Positions 36,099-44,721 of a stretch of DNA of 64,000 nucleotides are shown one piece after another. The notes under the pieces are model-generated. The model ran no database searches. It had not been told where the DNA came from and saw only the letters and a program-made list of their open reading frames with translations. Each line of letters opens with the position of its first letter. The first letter of the stretch is position 1. The stretch is taken from positions 3,116,501 to 3,180,500 of the forward strand of contig NZ_LN614830.1 in assembly GCF_000953635.1 (NCBI RefSeq). Direction: 5' to 3'. Origin of the DNA: Legionella micdadei. Its GTDB lineage: Bacteria > Pseudomonadota > Gammaproteobacteria > Legionellales > Legionellaceae. Both the position numbers and the translations under genes were made by a program.

Positions 36099-37646
36099 AT
36101 GAATAATTATTGGGACTTTATAAAATCACATTTACCCGAACTACAAACTAAATTAGCCGAGCATATCTCGATATCCATCTCTGCCATGTGTGTAGCAAGC
36201 ATAATTGGTATCAGCCTAGGGCTTCTTATTGCGCGGTTACCTAAATTGAAAAATCCCATCCTCAGCCTAACTAATATATTCCAAACAATTCCCAGCATTG
36301 CGTTACTCGGATTCTTAATTCCTTTTGTAGGCATTGGGTTAACACCAACCCTGATTGCACTCATTGTCTATGCTTTATTGCCGATCACAAGCAATACTTA
36401 CGCTGGTTTAAAAGGAGTCTCGCCTGTCTATCTCCAAGTTGCCAACGGTCTTGGGCTTACTCGTTGGCAGCGTCTATATCTCATTGAACTTCCATTAGCT
36501 CGCCCCATAATTATGGCTGGGGTAAGAACATCGATGGCGATGACCATAGGTATTACCACCATTGCCGCTTTTATTGGCGCCGGAGGGTTAGGGGACTTTA
36601 TTACCCAGGGCTTATCGTTAAACGATCCCAATCTCATTCTATTAGGTGCAATTCCGGCAGCCTTACTTGCTTTAGCCGTTGATTATGTGCTTGCCACGCT
36701 AACCTTTTTGGTATCACCTCGCCATCGTCATGCTATGCGTTTTAAAAAAATAAAAATGACGTTGGTCAGTCTTATCATTATCGCCCTCTTGACCATAAGC
36801 ATTCATGGTTCTTTATCCTTTGCGTATAAAGCAAAGGATTCGATCATCATTGGCACAAAAAATTTTACTGAACAATATCTTTTGGGTTACTTAATGGCTG
36901 AACTCATCGATAGCAAAACTGATTTGCATGTTATAAAAAAATTTAATTTAGGAACAACAACCGTCTTACAAAATGCTTTATTAACTGGACAGGTCGATCT
37001 GTATCCAGAATATACGGGGACTGCTTATCTTGTTGTACTTAATCAAAAGAAAATTAGGGATCCACAACAGACCTATGATTTTGTTAAAAAAGCCTATCTA
37101 AATAAATACGATCTCATATGGATGGCACCTTTTGGATTTGATAATTCACAGACATTAGCCGTCAAAGAAGAATTTGCTGAACAGCATCGATTAGTGAATT
37201 TAAGCGATTTAACTGGCCTTACTCGTGAGCTTATCCTCGCTGCCCCCGCAGAATTCCTTCTCCGATCTGACGGATTGCCAGGACTTACACGCACTTACGG
37301 TTTTAAGTTTAAAAAAATAGTACAAATGCAACCCGATCTTGTTTACGAAGCCATCAAAAATAATGACGTCCAAATCATCGAATCATCGACTACCGACGGG
37401 AGAATTGCTGAATTCCATCTACGCCTATTGGAAGATGATAAACATTTTTATCCACCTTATTATGCTGCCCCCATAATTCGCAACTCCATTTTAAAGAACT
37501 ATCCACAAGTCGCCCAGGCCTTGCAACCCCTATTGGGCGCAATCGACAATAGAACCATGCAACACTTAAATTACCTAGTAGACGTCAAAAAACTCAGCCC
37601 GCAAAAAGTTGCGCATGATTTTTTAATAGCCAAAGGGCTAATTTGA
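36099..37646 (+). CDS. Fused permease and substrate-binding protein of an OpuC-type transporter
   Basis: 515 residues in two parts. Residues 1 to about 210 are a permease with five to six membrane segments and the EAA-like loop (GLGLTRWQRLYLIELPLARP). After another hydrophobic segment (about 225-245), residues about 248-515 form a periplasmic quaternary-amine-binding domain (IIIGTKNFTEQYLLGYLMAE, DLYPEYTGTAY). The fusion tethers the receptor to the channel, as known for several Opu-family transporters. It starts 3 bases after the ATPase stop, so the two genes form an operon. Ligand probably betaine, choline or carnitine. Confidence 0.9.
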   Translation: MNNYWDFIKSHLPELQTKLAEHISISISAMCVASIIGISLGLLIARLPKLKNPILSLTNIFQTIPSIALLGFLIPFVGIGLTPTLIALIVYALLPITSNTYAGLKGVSPVYLQVANGLGLTRWQRLYLIELPLARPIIMAGVRTSMAMTIGITTIAAFIGAGGLGDFITQGLSLNDPNLILLGAIPAALLALAVDYVLATLTFLVSPRHRHAMRFKKIKMTLVSLIIIALLTISIHGSLSFAYKAKDSIIIGTKNFTEQYLLGYLMAELIDSKTDLHVIKKFNLGTTTVLQNALLTGQVDLYPEYTGTAYLVVLNQKKIRDPQQTYDFVKKAYLNKYDLIWMAPFGFDNSQTLAVKEEFAEQHRLVNLSDLTGLTRELILAAPAEFLLRSDGLPGLTRTYGFKFKKIVQMQPDLVYEAIKNNDVQIIESSTTDGRIAEFHLRLLEDDKHFYPPYYAAPIIRNSILKNYPQVAQALQPLLGAIDNRTMQHLNYLVDVKKLSPQKVAHDFLIAKGLI

Positions 37647-37666
37647 AATCTATTATAATTAGCGAA

Positions 37667-38104
37667 CTATGATTTAAGGTTTAATTGATTTTTTAGTTTG
37701 ATGAGATAATCAACTGCGTTAAAAGCAGACTGATAAGCAGAGAGGCAGGGATCTCGGCTATCCACTTTACTTGCTAACTCTTCTAACGTAGTCGCTGAAA
37801 TAATCCCGTTTCCTACAGGTATGTTGTTTAAAGCAAATCGAGTAAAGCACTCTTTTATGTGAGACATAATAAAATCGTGGTGGTCTAGATTTTTTTTCAG
37901 CACCAGTCCAAGCGCAATATAACCATCAAAAGGATTTTTTTGGTGATACGCATTAATAATAAAGGGAATTTCGTAAGTTCCAGCCGCAGTAACTTCAATT
38001 TGATACTCATGGGTTGATTTCTTAACAAGATCAACACAGTAAGCCAGTTGTTTTTCTGATAATTCTTTATGGATATTTGCCGAAATAATCAATATCTTAG
38101 CCAT
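37667..38104 (-). CDS. Lumazine-synthase-like protein, downstream copy
   Basis: 145 residues resembling 6,7-dimethyl-8-ribityllumazine synthase (RibH), which forms the lumazine precursor of riboflavin. Family features: AGTYEIPFII (the GAFEIP substrate loop), IALGLVLKKNLDHHDFI with the catalytic His, and VGNGIISATTLEEL. It is divergent: the usual RGET before the His is replaced, and the C-terminal Arg/Lys phosphate site is not obvious. It starts 4 bases after its paralogue's stop (38109-38537); by eye the two share roughly 40 percent of residues. Catalytic activity is uncertain. Confidence 0.75.
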   Translation of the reverse strand: MAKILIISANIHKELSEKQLAYCVDLVKKSTHEYQIEVTAAGTYEIPFIINAYHQKNPFDGYIALGLVLKKNLDHHDFIMSHIKECFTRFALNNIPVGNGIISATTLEELASKVDSRDPCLSAYQSAFNAVDYLIKLKNQLNLKS

Positions 38105-38108
38105 ACAG

Positions 38109-38537
38109 TTAATCTTTTATGAATTTAGTTTTAAGCCTAATCAAATAATCAAGGGCATGAAAAGCTTCCTTGACCCGTTCACGATTTTCAACACGTTCAG
38201 TTAAAATTTTCATGCTAGGCGCAGAAATTATTCCATTACCGATAAATACCCCCTCCATTGCAAATTTGATAAAACATTCTTTTACATGCTCCCAAATAAA
38301 CTCATAATGGTCGGTGCTCCCTTTAAGGAGCAAGCTAAGAGGAAGATAGCCAGCATAGGGCTTATTGTGTTGGTAATACCGAATGACGGCAGGAATTTCA
38401 TAGGTTCCAGCTTCTACAGTCTCTACTTCATAATCATATTTCGCTTGATTCAATAGATATAAACAACTATCCAGTTGCTTTTGTGCTAAATCTTGGTAGT
38501 AGTTAGACCAAACTACTAATATCTTATCGACTGACAC
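38109..38537 (-). CDS. Lumazine-synthase-like protein, upstream copy
   Basis: 142 residues, a paralogue of the gene at 37667-38104. It keeps AGTYEIPAVI, GSTDHYEFIWEHVKECF with the catalytic His position, and IGNGIISAPSM. The ALGAVIRGET loop of true RibH reads LPLSLLLKGST here. No ribD, ribE or ribBA is adjacent, so this pair is not the standard riboflavin operon. The gene begins 16 bases after the IS110 transposase relic, which may have brought the pair in or disrupted its promoter (inference). A mixed icosahedral assembly of the two copies is conceivable but unproven. Confidence 0.75.
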   Translation of the reverse strand: MSVDKILVVWSNYYQDLAQKQLDSCLYLLNQAKYDYEVETVEAGTYEIPAVIRYYQHNKPYAGYLPLSLLLKGSTDHYEFIWEHVKECFIKFAMEGVFIGNGIISAPSMKILTERVENRERVKEAFHALDYLIRLKTKFIKD

Positions 38538-38553
38538 TACGTGTTCCTGCGAA

Positions 38554-38745
38554 TTAATTTTCCGCGGCTAAACCGATTTGGGGTATAAGTTTAATGCATT
38601 CAAATAAGAACTGTCTATGCTCATACTGTGTAATTTTGACATCTCTAGGCCTCGTTTTTACCGAGTCTGATATGTATCTAATATCTACACCTTGTAATTG
38701 AAACATATTATTTGCAAAATCTATCCGCAGGATTGTAATATGCAT
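38554..38745 (-). pseudogene. IS110-family transposase relic
   Basis: A 63-codon frame begins MHITILRIDFANNMFQLQGV. This matches the N-terminus of IS110/IS1111-type DEDD transposases (typically xITxxGIDLAKNxFQLHGVD), including the first catalytic Asp. It continues with a recognisable remnant (QFLFECIKLIPQIGLA, matching the LPPCLIGMEA region) and then stops, so about 80 percent of the gene is missing. There are no obvious flanking repeats. It lies directly upstream of the lumazine-synthase-like pair in the same orientation. Confidence 0.65.
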
Positions 38746-38859
38746 CTTGGATTTTCGTCCTTTTATGCTTTAAATGATATTTTTTATTGTCATTTTAGCT
38801 CGTAAGGGTTTAACTTATGAGGGCTACAATCAGACTTTTAGTTTCATATAAGGATTTAT

Positions 38860-40101
38860 ATGTCTACAGAATCTATTAAAAAATTAAAACTTCCTCTTCT
38901 GCTGCTCGCTATTCTGACTATACCCATGGTGTTAGGTCCTCAGATTCCTGTAGCAGTAAAAGCCTTAAGCTATGCTTTAAGCTTAAGCATGAAAAGCATT
39001 CTTGAGTTTCTATTGCCATTTATTATTTTCAGCTTTGTTTTTTCTTGCCTTTCGAATTTACAAAAAGGGGCACTCTTTTTCGTTTTATTACTCATCGTAT
39101 GCGTCTTTGCTTCTAATTTTACGGCGCTCATGTATGGTTATACCTCTGGATATGTGGGACTTAATTTGTTGCATTTTGCTGCGTCCCCCATTGCTGCCTC
39201 ACCGCAGTTAGTACCCACATGGCAATTTCATTTGACCAAGCTTGTCACTAATGATGTTGCGTTGTTAATTGGCTTTGCTACTGGTATTTTCTTTTCTTTT
39301 TGGCCTAATGCCGCAGCAAAAAATATTGCAGTTAAATTAAATAAATTAGCGAACGGCTTCTTAAGAAAAGTGTTCATTCCCCTTTTACCTTTGTTTATCT
39401 TAGGATTTATATTTAAGCTGGAACATGAGCATCTCTTGCAAACGTCCTTAAAGTTATATGGCCCAATTCTAATTCTAATTGTGCTCAGTCAGTGGTTGTA
39501 TATTACATTCTGGTATTTCGTTGCCGGTCAATTTTCGTTTAAAAAATTTGCTTTTTATCTTAAAAATGTTCTGCCAGCAAGCCTAGTTGGCTTTAGCACG
39601 ATTTCGAGCGCCGCAGCAATGCCCGTGCTTCTTTTATCCACAGAAAAGAACCTTGATAGTCCTGAACAAGCAAAGATGTTAGTCCCTGCGATTATTAATA
39701 TTCATACCATTGGCAGTGCAATCGGTATCCCTATTCTGAGCTTGGCGACAATATCAACCTTTGGATTGCCTTTGCCCTCTGTTTCAACTTTTGCCATTTT
39801 TGCACTCTACACTGCATTAGCAAAATACGCAGTAGCCGCTGTTCCTGGCGGGGTAATCATTGTCGTTGCCCCAATCTTAGAAGCACATCTGGGCTTTTCT
39901 AGTGATATGGTTGGATTAATCACAGCAGTTTACCTGATTTGTGATCCTTTTGGGACAACAGCAAATGTGACAGGAAATGGCGTATTTCCCATCATGTTCA
40001 CCAAACTACACAGGAAACTTTCACGCCTCAGCCTGCCATTTCTTGGTGGAAAAAGAGCCGAGCCTTTATCACAGCTAACGGGGATGGAAGAGGCGGGTTA
40101 A
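38860..40101 (+). CDS. Dicarboxylate/amino-acid:cation symporter (SDF family)
   Basis: 413 residues with about eight to nine membrane segments. Signatures of the sodium/proton:dicarboxylate family: STISSAAAMPVLLLST (the serine-rich re-entrant loop), GSAIGIPI, PGGVIIVVAPILEAHLGF and CDPFGTTANVTGN, the substrate-site motif. It would import C4-dicarboxylates, glutamate, aspartate or neutral amino acids at the inner membrane; specificity is unclear. AAGGA precedes the ATG. A very strong hairpin follows the stop. Confidence 0.85.
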   Translation: MSTESIKKLKLPLLLLAILTIPMVLGPQIPVAVKALSYALSLSMKSILEFLLPFIIFSFVFSCLSNLQKGALFFVLLLIVCVFASNFTALMYGYTSGYVGLNLLHFAASPIAASPQLVPTWQFHLTKLVTNDVALLIGFATGIFFSFWPNAAAKNIAVKLNKLANGFLRKVFIPLLPLFILGFIFKLEHEHLLQTSLKLYGPILILIVLSQWLYITFWYFVAGQFSFKKFAFYLKNVLPASLVGFSTISSAAAMPVLLLSTEKNLDSPEQAKMLVPAIINIHTIGSAIGIPILSLATISTFGLPLPSVSTFAIFALYTALAKYAVAAVPGGVIIVVAPILEAHLGFSSDMVGLITAVYLICDPFGTTANVTGNGVFPIMFTKLHRKLSRLSLPFLGGKRAEPLSQLTGMEEAG

Positions 40102-40107
40102 TATCCT

Positions 40108-40133
40108 TGTGCGCATGCTGATGCATGCGCACA
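40108..40133 (+). terminator. Perfect hairpin after the symporter gene (no T-run)
   Basis: TGTGCGCATGC (40108-40118) and GCATGCGCACA (40123-40133) pair exactly around TGAT, 7 bases after the stop codon. It is GC-rich and stable but has no U-tract, so it may terminate weakly or protect the 3' end of the mRNA. Confidence 0.5.
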
Positions 40134-40164
40134 TTGACGACCTGATTAGGGCTAATCTACTACC

Positions 40165-40602
40165 TTATACAGTCACCCTGATTTCCGGCAAAAGATAGTT
40201 AGGTTCAGTGTGAGCAGACACAAAAGATAAGGCTTGTAGAACGAGGTCTGGGTCAACTGCTTTTGGCCAACAACTTTCATGATCAAACGCTTTATTGTGT
40301 TGCTTAAATACACCAGCAAAAGCGGCTCGCATATCCTCTGAGTCAGACCATGCAATGATGGGTATTTGTGAATTCTTTGACCAAATGCTATTGGCAAGGG
40401 TAGGACCATTATCATTCGAATTAGGATTTTCTCCCAAATCACCATCAAGAATAATTAAGGAGACCTCATATTGCGTTAAGTAGCGAAGTGCACTACAACC
40501 ATCACTTACCACCTTTATTTTTAGCTGCTTATTAACTGTTTGCAACAATCGAGATAAACAAAACGCATTAAAGGCATTGTCTTCAACAATTAACACTCGC
40601 AT
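40165..40602 (-). CDS. Stand-alone response-regulator receiver protein
   Basis: 145 residues from the ATG at 40602, with AAGGAGTTTCTT upstream. Receiver-domain pattern: RVLIVEDN with the acidic pair, IILDGDLG with the phospho-acceptor Asp53 (or 55), IPIIAWSDSED and a late Lys in WPKAV. No output domain follows, so it is a CheY-like single-domain protein, probably a phosphorelay intermediate. No histidine kinase is adjacent. A PmrA-box-like pair lies 43 bases upstream (40645-40662). An in-frame extension to 40683 looks non-coding. Confidence 0.8.
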   Translation of the reverse strand: MRVLIVEDNAFNAFCLSRLLQTVNKQLKIKVVSDGCSALRYLTQYEVSLIILDGDLGENPNSNDNGPTLANSIWSKNSQIPIIAWSDSEDMRAAFAGVFKQHNKAFDHESCWPKAVDPDLVLQALSFVSAHTEPNYLLPEIRVTV

Positions 40603-40644
40603 AAGAAACTCCTTTTTTGAATGAGGGGGAGTATATCTACATAA

Positions 40645-40662
40645 CCTTAAGAAAAAATTAAG
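40645..40662 (-). promoter_or_regulatory. PmrA-box-like tandem TTAA motif
   Basis: On the minus strand it reads CTTAATTTTTTCTTAAGG: TTAAT and TTAAG start 11 bases apart, the spacing of the Legionella PmrA box (CTTAATATT, two bases, CTTAATATT). It lies between the divergent response-regulator and FAD-enzyme genes. The second half is imperfect. Confidence 0.3.
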
Positions 40663-40787
40663 ATTCTTCACATGGATAGACATTTGATTTGGACATAAAA
40701 AACCCTATGTGATAATATTTGCGCCACGCATCCTCCCAAGGAAGTGATGTTAGGCTAATTTTTGCAAAATTTTTATGAGAGTTATTA

Positions 40788-43088
40788 ATGGATAGAGTTG
40801 AGTTTGACCAGTTAATCGATCTAGCAACACAAGCATTTTATGCATTTTCCAATAAAAGAGGCGTGGATTTTGATAGAGCCTTTCAAAAATACCGACTCAC
40901 CTTTAATGGGCTTTTGAAAAAATATGAGCGCAAGGAAACAGATCTAACTCCCGATTCAATTTTCGAGCAAGCTCAGGCTCTAGCTAAACTTTCACCCCGG
41001 CAATTCCAAGTTGAAATTGCTCGTCAGATTAATACAATCTTTGAGGTATCTTATCCTCTAGTTGAAAAAACATCCCAAAGACGGAACTCTAGGCCCTCAT
41101 CACCCCCCTCAGATACCCAATCTGAGAAATTAAAAGAAAAATCCGATGATGTGCAAGAAGCCGATGTAGTTATTGTCGGTGGGGGGCCAATCGGGTACGC
41201 TCAAGCATTGGGTTTTAAGAAGCTAAATCCCCATCTGCAAGTGGTCATTTTGGAAAAATATCCGGTATTTAAAAGAAAACATACCTTGGTATTACAACCA
41301 AAGCAATTAGAAAGCTACATGAAGGCCACTGACTTAACCAAAGAACCGCGTTTGGCTAGGCTTTTAAAACAACTCCGTAAACGTCCCCACGTTCGCACCA
41401 ATGTATTGCAAGAAACCCTCAAGGACATTGCAACAGAATACGGGGTAAAAACGGTCATTGAAGAGGTTAAACCTGAAAGTGTCGAACAGCAGGTATTCCG
41501 TTATAAACCTAAGCTCATCGTTGGGGCAGATGGCACTCACAGCGTCGTAAACCAGAATTTGTTCCCTAGACACAATCAGACCAAACATGAAGTTGATTAT
41601 GCGATGCAGCTTCGTTACGAAATCAACGGAGATGCCGAAGATGGTTGGGAAAGGACCATTGAATTTTATCAAAAACTTGCGCGCCAAGGACTGGTTGCCA
41701 CCGAACAGATAGGACACCGCGATCCAAAAACAAACAAAACGCCAGTAACCGTTCAATTAATTATCTCAAAAGAGGATTTTGATTTACTTGATGGCATCGC
41801 TACAGCAGCGAATCCTATCGAACTATTTGGTAGTAAAAAAAATGCAGGACTATTACCCGAACGGCTTAAGAAATGCATAACGGGGTATATTGCAGAAAGA
41901 ATCAAATTATTAGACCAAGGCTCTGGACAAAGCATTGATAAGGATTCAATTAAGATCAGTGTGAATGAATTACCTGCCCTGCGAGCCCAAGATACCCATA
42001 CTCTGTATAATGAAACGGATGTGTCGATAAATGGTGATGCCGCTTTAGGCCTCTCCTATTTTAAAGGATTAAATGCTGGGTTAGAGGCATTAGCCAAATA
42101 CTTTGGCACTTTAAAACCAGCAATCCAACAAGGTCTCACCGACAAACCGTTGTTACGCCGATTACTTGGTAAATACCAGGAATGGTTTTCTCCTTATGCC
42201 GATAAGAAAGTTGATGAGGTAAAGGAATACAGCGCCTTACGGGTGAGAAGCTTCATGAAAATAGTCAAGGTATACCGTGATATCAAACTTGGCTTTTCTC
42301 AAATGGAATATGATGTCGATCAAGAGCCATTAATAGACAGCTATTACAAATTACTAGCCAATACTTCTTCGGATGAGCGGGTAGAATTTGATTTTTATCC
42401 TCACCGAAATTACGATCCCAATATAAAATTGGGTCAATTTGATTATGTACCAATCAGTTATTCCTTAAAAAAGACAGCTAAGCTATTTGTCGATTTTTTC
42501 AAACCTTATAAAGGTGACTACCAATTAGTTCAAGATTTTAAGCAACCTTTTGTGGGTATAGTCAATGGTTCCAGTGGGGTAATTAAATTACTCGCTGGCC
42601 TGTTTACTTTTGACATCTATCGGTTTGCGGATGGATTAGCCAGTTTAATAAGAGGTGTTATTGAGCTTGCCACCACACCTCTGGTTTGGTTCATAAAACC
42701 AATCATTCGCTTTGGCATTACAATATTCACCGGGTTGCCTAAAGTGGAAGAAAACCAAGGCATGGTGGATTTGGTTACCTTAGGTGAAGAACTCTTGGTG
42801 GATCAAGAAGATGACGATTTTTCTTTTGTTAAAATGCAACAAGTACTTGGTGTCTGTAACGACCTACATCGCAAATTCAGTAAGCAGGTTATGCGCGCTC
42901 AGGAGACGGACATTGATATTGATAGAGAAGAAGAGCTTATTGAAGAAATAACCTCGCAGTCAACACCGCTTAAACTGGAAACGGTTAAAAATTATTTTAC
43001 CCTTTTCGGTGGTCAATTCCCTGAAGTCTCCGATCTCGATGAAGATTCTTTACAAGAAGATAGTACTTTCTCCGCGGAGGCTTGGTAA
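40788..43088 (+). CDS. FAD-dependent monooxygenase-like protein, MICAL-like; candidate effector
   Basis: 766 residues. A helical N-terminal part (1-95) and a Ser/Pro/Lys linker (95-122) lead to a Rossmann FAD domain: DVVIVGGGPIG (residues 126-136), VVILEK with Glu156, a GADG motif (246-249) that contacts FAD and substrate, and NGDAALGLSYFKGLNAGL, the second FAD motif. LEKYPVFKRKHTLVLQP resembles the EKR..FSRxNVLHLW segment of MICAL actin-oxidising enzymes. Residues about 585-651 are hydrophobic and could bind membranes; the C-terminal 110 residues are acidic. There is no signal peptide. The size, extra domains and eukaryote-like enzyme core suggest an effector (inference). The start is taken from the ATG at 40788; ribosome binding site GAGAG. 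Confidence 0.75.
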   Translation: MDRVEFDQLIDLATQAFYAFSNKRGVDFDRAFQKYRLTFNGLLKKYERKETDLTPDSIFEQAQALAKLSPRQFQVEIARQINTIFEVSYPLVEKTSQRRNSRPSSPPSDTQSEKLKEKSDDVQEADVVIVGGGPIGYAQALGFKKLNPHLQVVILEKYPVFKRKHTLVLQPKQLESYMKATDLTKEPRLARLLKQLRKRPHVRTNVLQETLKDIATEYGVKTVIEEVKPESVEQQVFRYKPKLIVGADGTHSVVNQNLFPRHNQTKHEVDYAMQLRYEINGDAEDGWERTIEFYQKLARQGLVATEQIGHRDPKTNKTPVTVQLIISKEDFDLLDGIATAANPIELFGSKKNAGLLPERLKKCITGYIAERIKLLDQGSGQSIDKDSIKISVNELPALRAQDTHTLYNETDVSINGDAALGLSYFKGLNAGLEALAKYFGTLKPAIQQGLTDKPLLRRLLGKYQEWFSPYADKKVDEVKEYSALRVRSFMKIVKVYRDIKLGFSQMEYDVDQEPLIDSYYKLLANTSSDERVEFDFYPHRNYDPNIKLGQFDYVPISYSLKKTAKLFVDFFKPYKGDYQLVQDFKQPFVGIVNGSSGVIKLLAGLFTFDIYRFADGLASLIRGVIELATTPLVWFIKPIIRFGITIFTGLPKVEENQGMVDLVTLGEELLVDQEDDDFSFVKMQQVLGVCNDLHRKFSKQVMRAQETDIDIDREEELIEEITSQSTPLKLETVKNYFTLFGGQFPEVSDLDEDSLQEDSTFSAEAW

Positions 43089-43273
43089 ATAATATGTATC
43101 AGTCCAAAATAGAAGCTCTTTGAGCATAGTCAGATTTGTGGGAATAGATCAGCTATGCGGCAAAAGCCCTATTTGGCACGTTCAATCTAGGGAATCTGTT
43201 CCATTACAATTTGTGTGGCTGCAGATTCACCAGATGAGCAAACAAGACTGTCCTTTGGCAAGAACGAGGTTTC

Positions 43274-43921
43274 TTAAAGCACTCTTACCCCTGATCCAGA
43301 AGCCACCAACACCTTATCCGCCAGGCGTTTTGCAAACAAACCATTATCTACTACCCCGGGTATTAATTTAATTTTTTCTTCCAGCGCTGCTGCCGAAGCG
43401 ATCTCCAAATTATACACATCAAGAATGATGTTGCCGTTATCAGTGATAAACCCTTCGCGATAAGCAGGATCCCCACCCAAACGCACAAGCTCGCGAGCAA
43501 CGAAGCTGCGTGCCATAGGGATAACTTCAACAGAGAGAGGGAAATCGCCCAAATTCTTAACTACCTTCGACTCATCGACGATACAGATAAATTGACTTGC
43601 GACAGTTGCAATAATTTTCTCGCGCGTCAGAGCACCCCCTCCTCCTTTAATCATCTCACGGCGCTCATTGACTTCATCAGCGCCATCGACATAAATGGGT
43701 AACTCGCTTGTCGCATTTAAGTCGATGACAGGTATGCCAGCGGCTTTTAAACGCTCTTCGGTTGCTTTTGAACTTGCTACACAAGCATCGATACGATGCT
43801 TTATTGTTGCTAACTCTTCAATAAAGTAATTAACTGTAGACCCTGTTCCTACGCCAATCACCATGTCATCTTCAAGATAAGCCAAGGCTGCTTTTGCTGC
43901 TTGCGCTTTTAATTGATTCAT
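43274..43921 (-). CDS. rpiA: Ribose-5-phosphate isomerase A
   Basis: 215 residues. It interconverts ribose-5-phosphate and ribulose-5-phosphate in the pentose phosphate pathway. Motifs: [14 protein letters not shown] (phosphate loop), [23 protein letters not shown] with the catalytic acid downstream, and [11 protein letters not shown]. Length fits (E. coli 219). It works with the transaldolase at 26.3-27.3 kb. It is read convergently with the FAD protein gene and is monocistronic. Upstream lie 266 bases without features that I can support. Confidence 0.95.
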   Translation of the reverse strand: MNQLKAQAAKAALAYLEDDMVIGVGTGSTVNYFIEELATIKHRIDACVASSKATEERLKAAGIPVIDLNATSELPIYVDGADEVNERREMIKGGGGALTREKIIATVASQFICIVDESKVVKNLGDFPLSVEVIPMARSFVARELVRLGGDPAYREGFITDNGNIILDVYNLEIASAAALEEKIKLIPGVVDNGLFAKRLADKVLVASGSGVRVL

Positions 43922-44187
43922 TTGCGAAATCCAAATTTAAAAAATGAGATTCTAACGCCATCAATTAGTTTTCATCAAATCTATTAACCCCAATGCCTTG
44001 ATCAGGTATTAATGGCTTTCATGAGAGACAAGCAGCGCTACTATCATCAATGTCGATGCATTACTGCGCTGACAATCCAAAATCCCCGGTTTATCAATAT
44101 TCCGGGGCAACCAAAACGTCAGCAACAGTAGTTATACTTATCCCTCAACCGCTTTTATTTAATTAGTAAAGCACTCAACCTATTAAC

Positions 44188-44646
44188 TCATTGTGCAACC
44201 GGTGCGGCCATTGTCGGTGCTGTTGCTGGAGCAACCGTTGTTGCAGAAGGAATACCCACCGTACTACTCCCCGAATTTGAATTTGAACTAGTACTTGATG
44301 AAGAGGTGGATGAGCTATTGCTTGTATCCATGCTTCCAGCAGAAGAAGCTGAGCTTTTTACGGATGGAGGCTCAGTTGGGACAGAGGCTGAAGATTTATT
44401 CGTGGCCCTGTGTACCGTTGTAGAAACAGATCCGGATGTCGAATTTGTGGTTGTAGACATTGTATGAGAAGAAGATTCATTCGATGCAGAACCACGATGA
44501 GGGTGATTGTGACTATAAGCAGACGAACCTTGATAACTGGGTGACTCACCAAACAACCCCTCCATTGCTTGACAACCTGTTAATGCTAGAGGGGATAAAA
44601 GTAAAGTTGCATAAGCAAGCTTAGATAGGGAAAAATTTTTTTTCAT
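44188..44646 (-). CDS. Ser/Thr-rich lipoprotein, unknown function
   Basis: 152 residues. A lipoprotein signal (SPLALTGCQAMEGLFG) has its lipobox Cys at about residue 25. The rest is very low complexity: Ser accounts for about a third of the mature chain, with Thr, Ala and Asn, including SSSTSSSSTSSNSNSGSSTV-like runs, and an Ala/Pro/Thr-rich tail. It is probably a disordered surface or periplasmic lipoprotein. It follows the efflux channel gene by 75 bases on the same strand and could be the last gene of that operon, although it resembles no known efflux part. Confidence 0.7.
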   Translation of the reverse strand: MKKNFSLSKLAYATLLLSPLALTGCQAMEGLFGESPSYQGSSAYSHNHPHRGSASNESSSHTMSTTTNSTSGSVSTTVHRATNKSSASVPTEPPSVKSSASSAGSMDTSNSSSTSSSSTSSNSNSGSSTVGIPSATTVAPATAPTMAAPVAQ

Positions 44647-44721
44647 GACGTCATCCTTGAAAAATAAATGATTTATTCAATTTGCATTCTATCCGGACTT
44701 GAGTAACTTGTAAAATCTACA

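Noticed and set aside
43120-43371. An 83-codon frame between the FAD protein gene and rpiA
   Set aside because: It runs antisense into the well-conserved 3' end of rpiA, and has no ribosome binding site or similarity.
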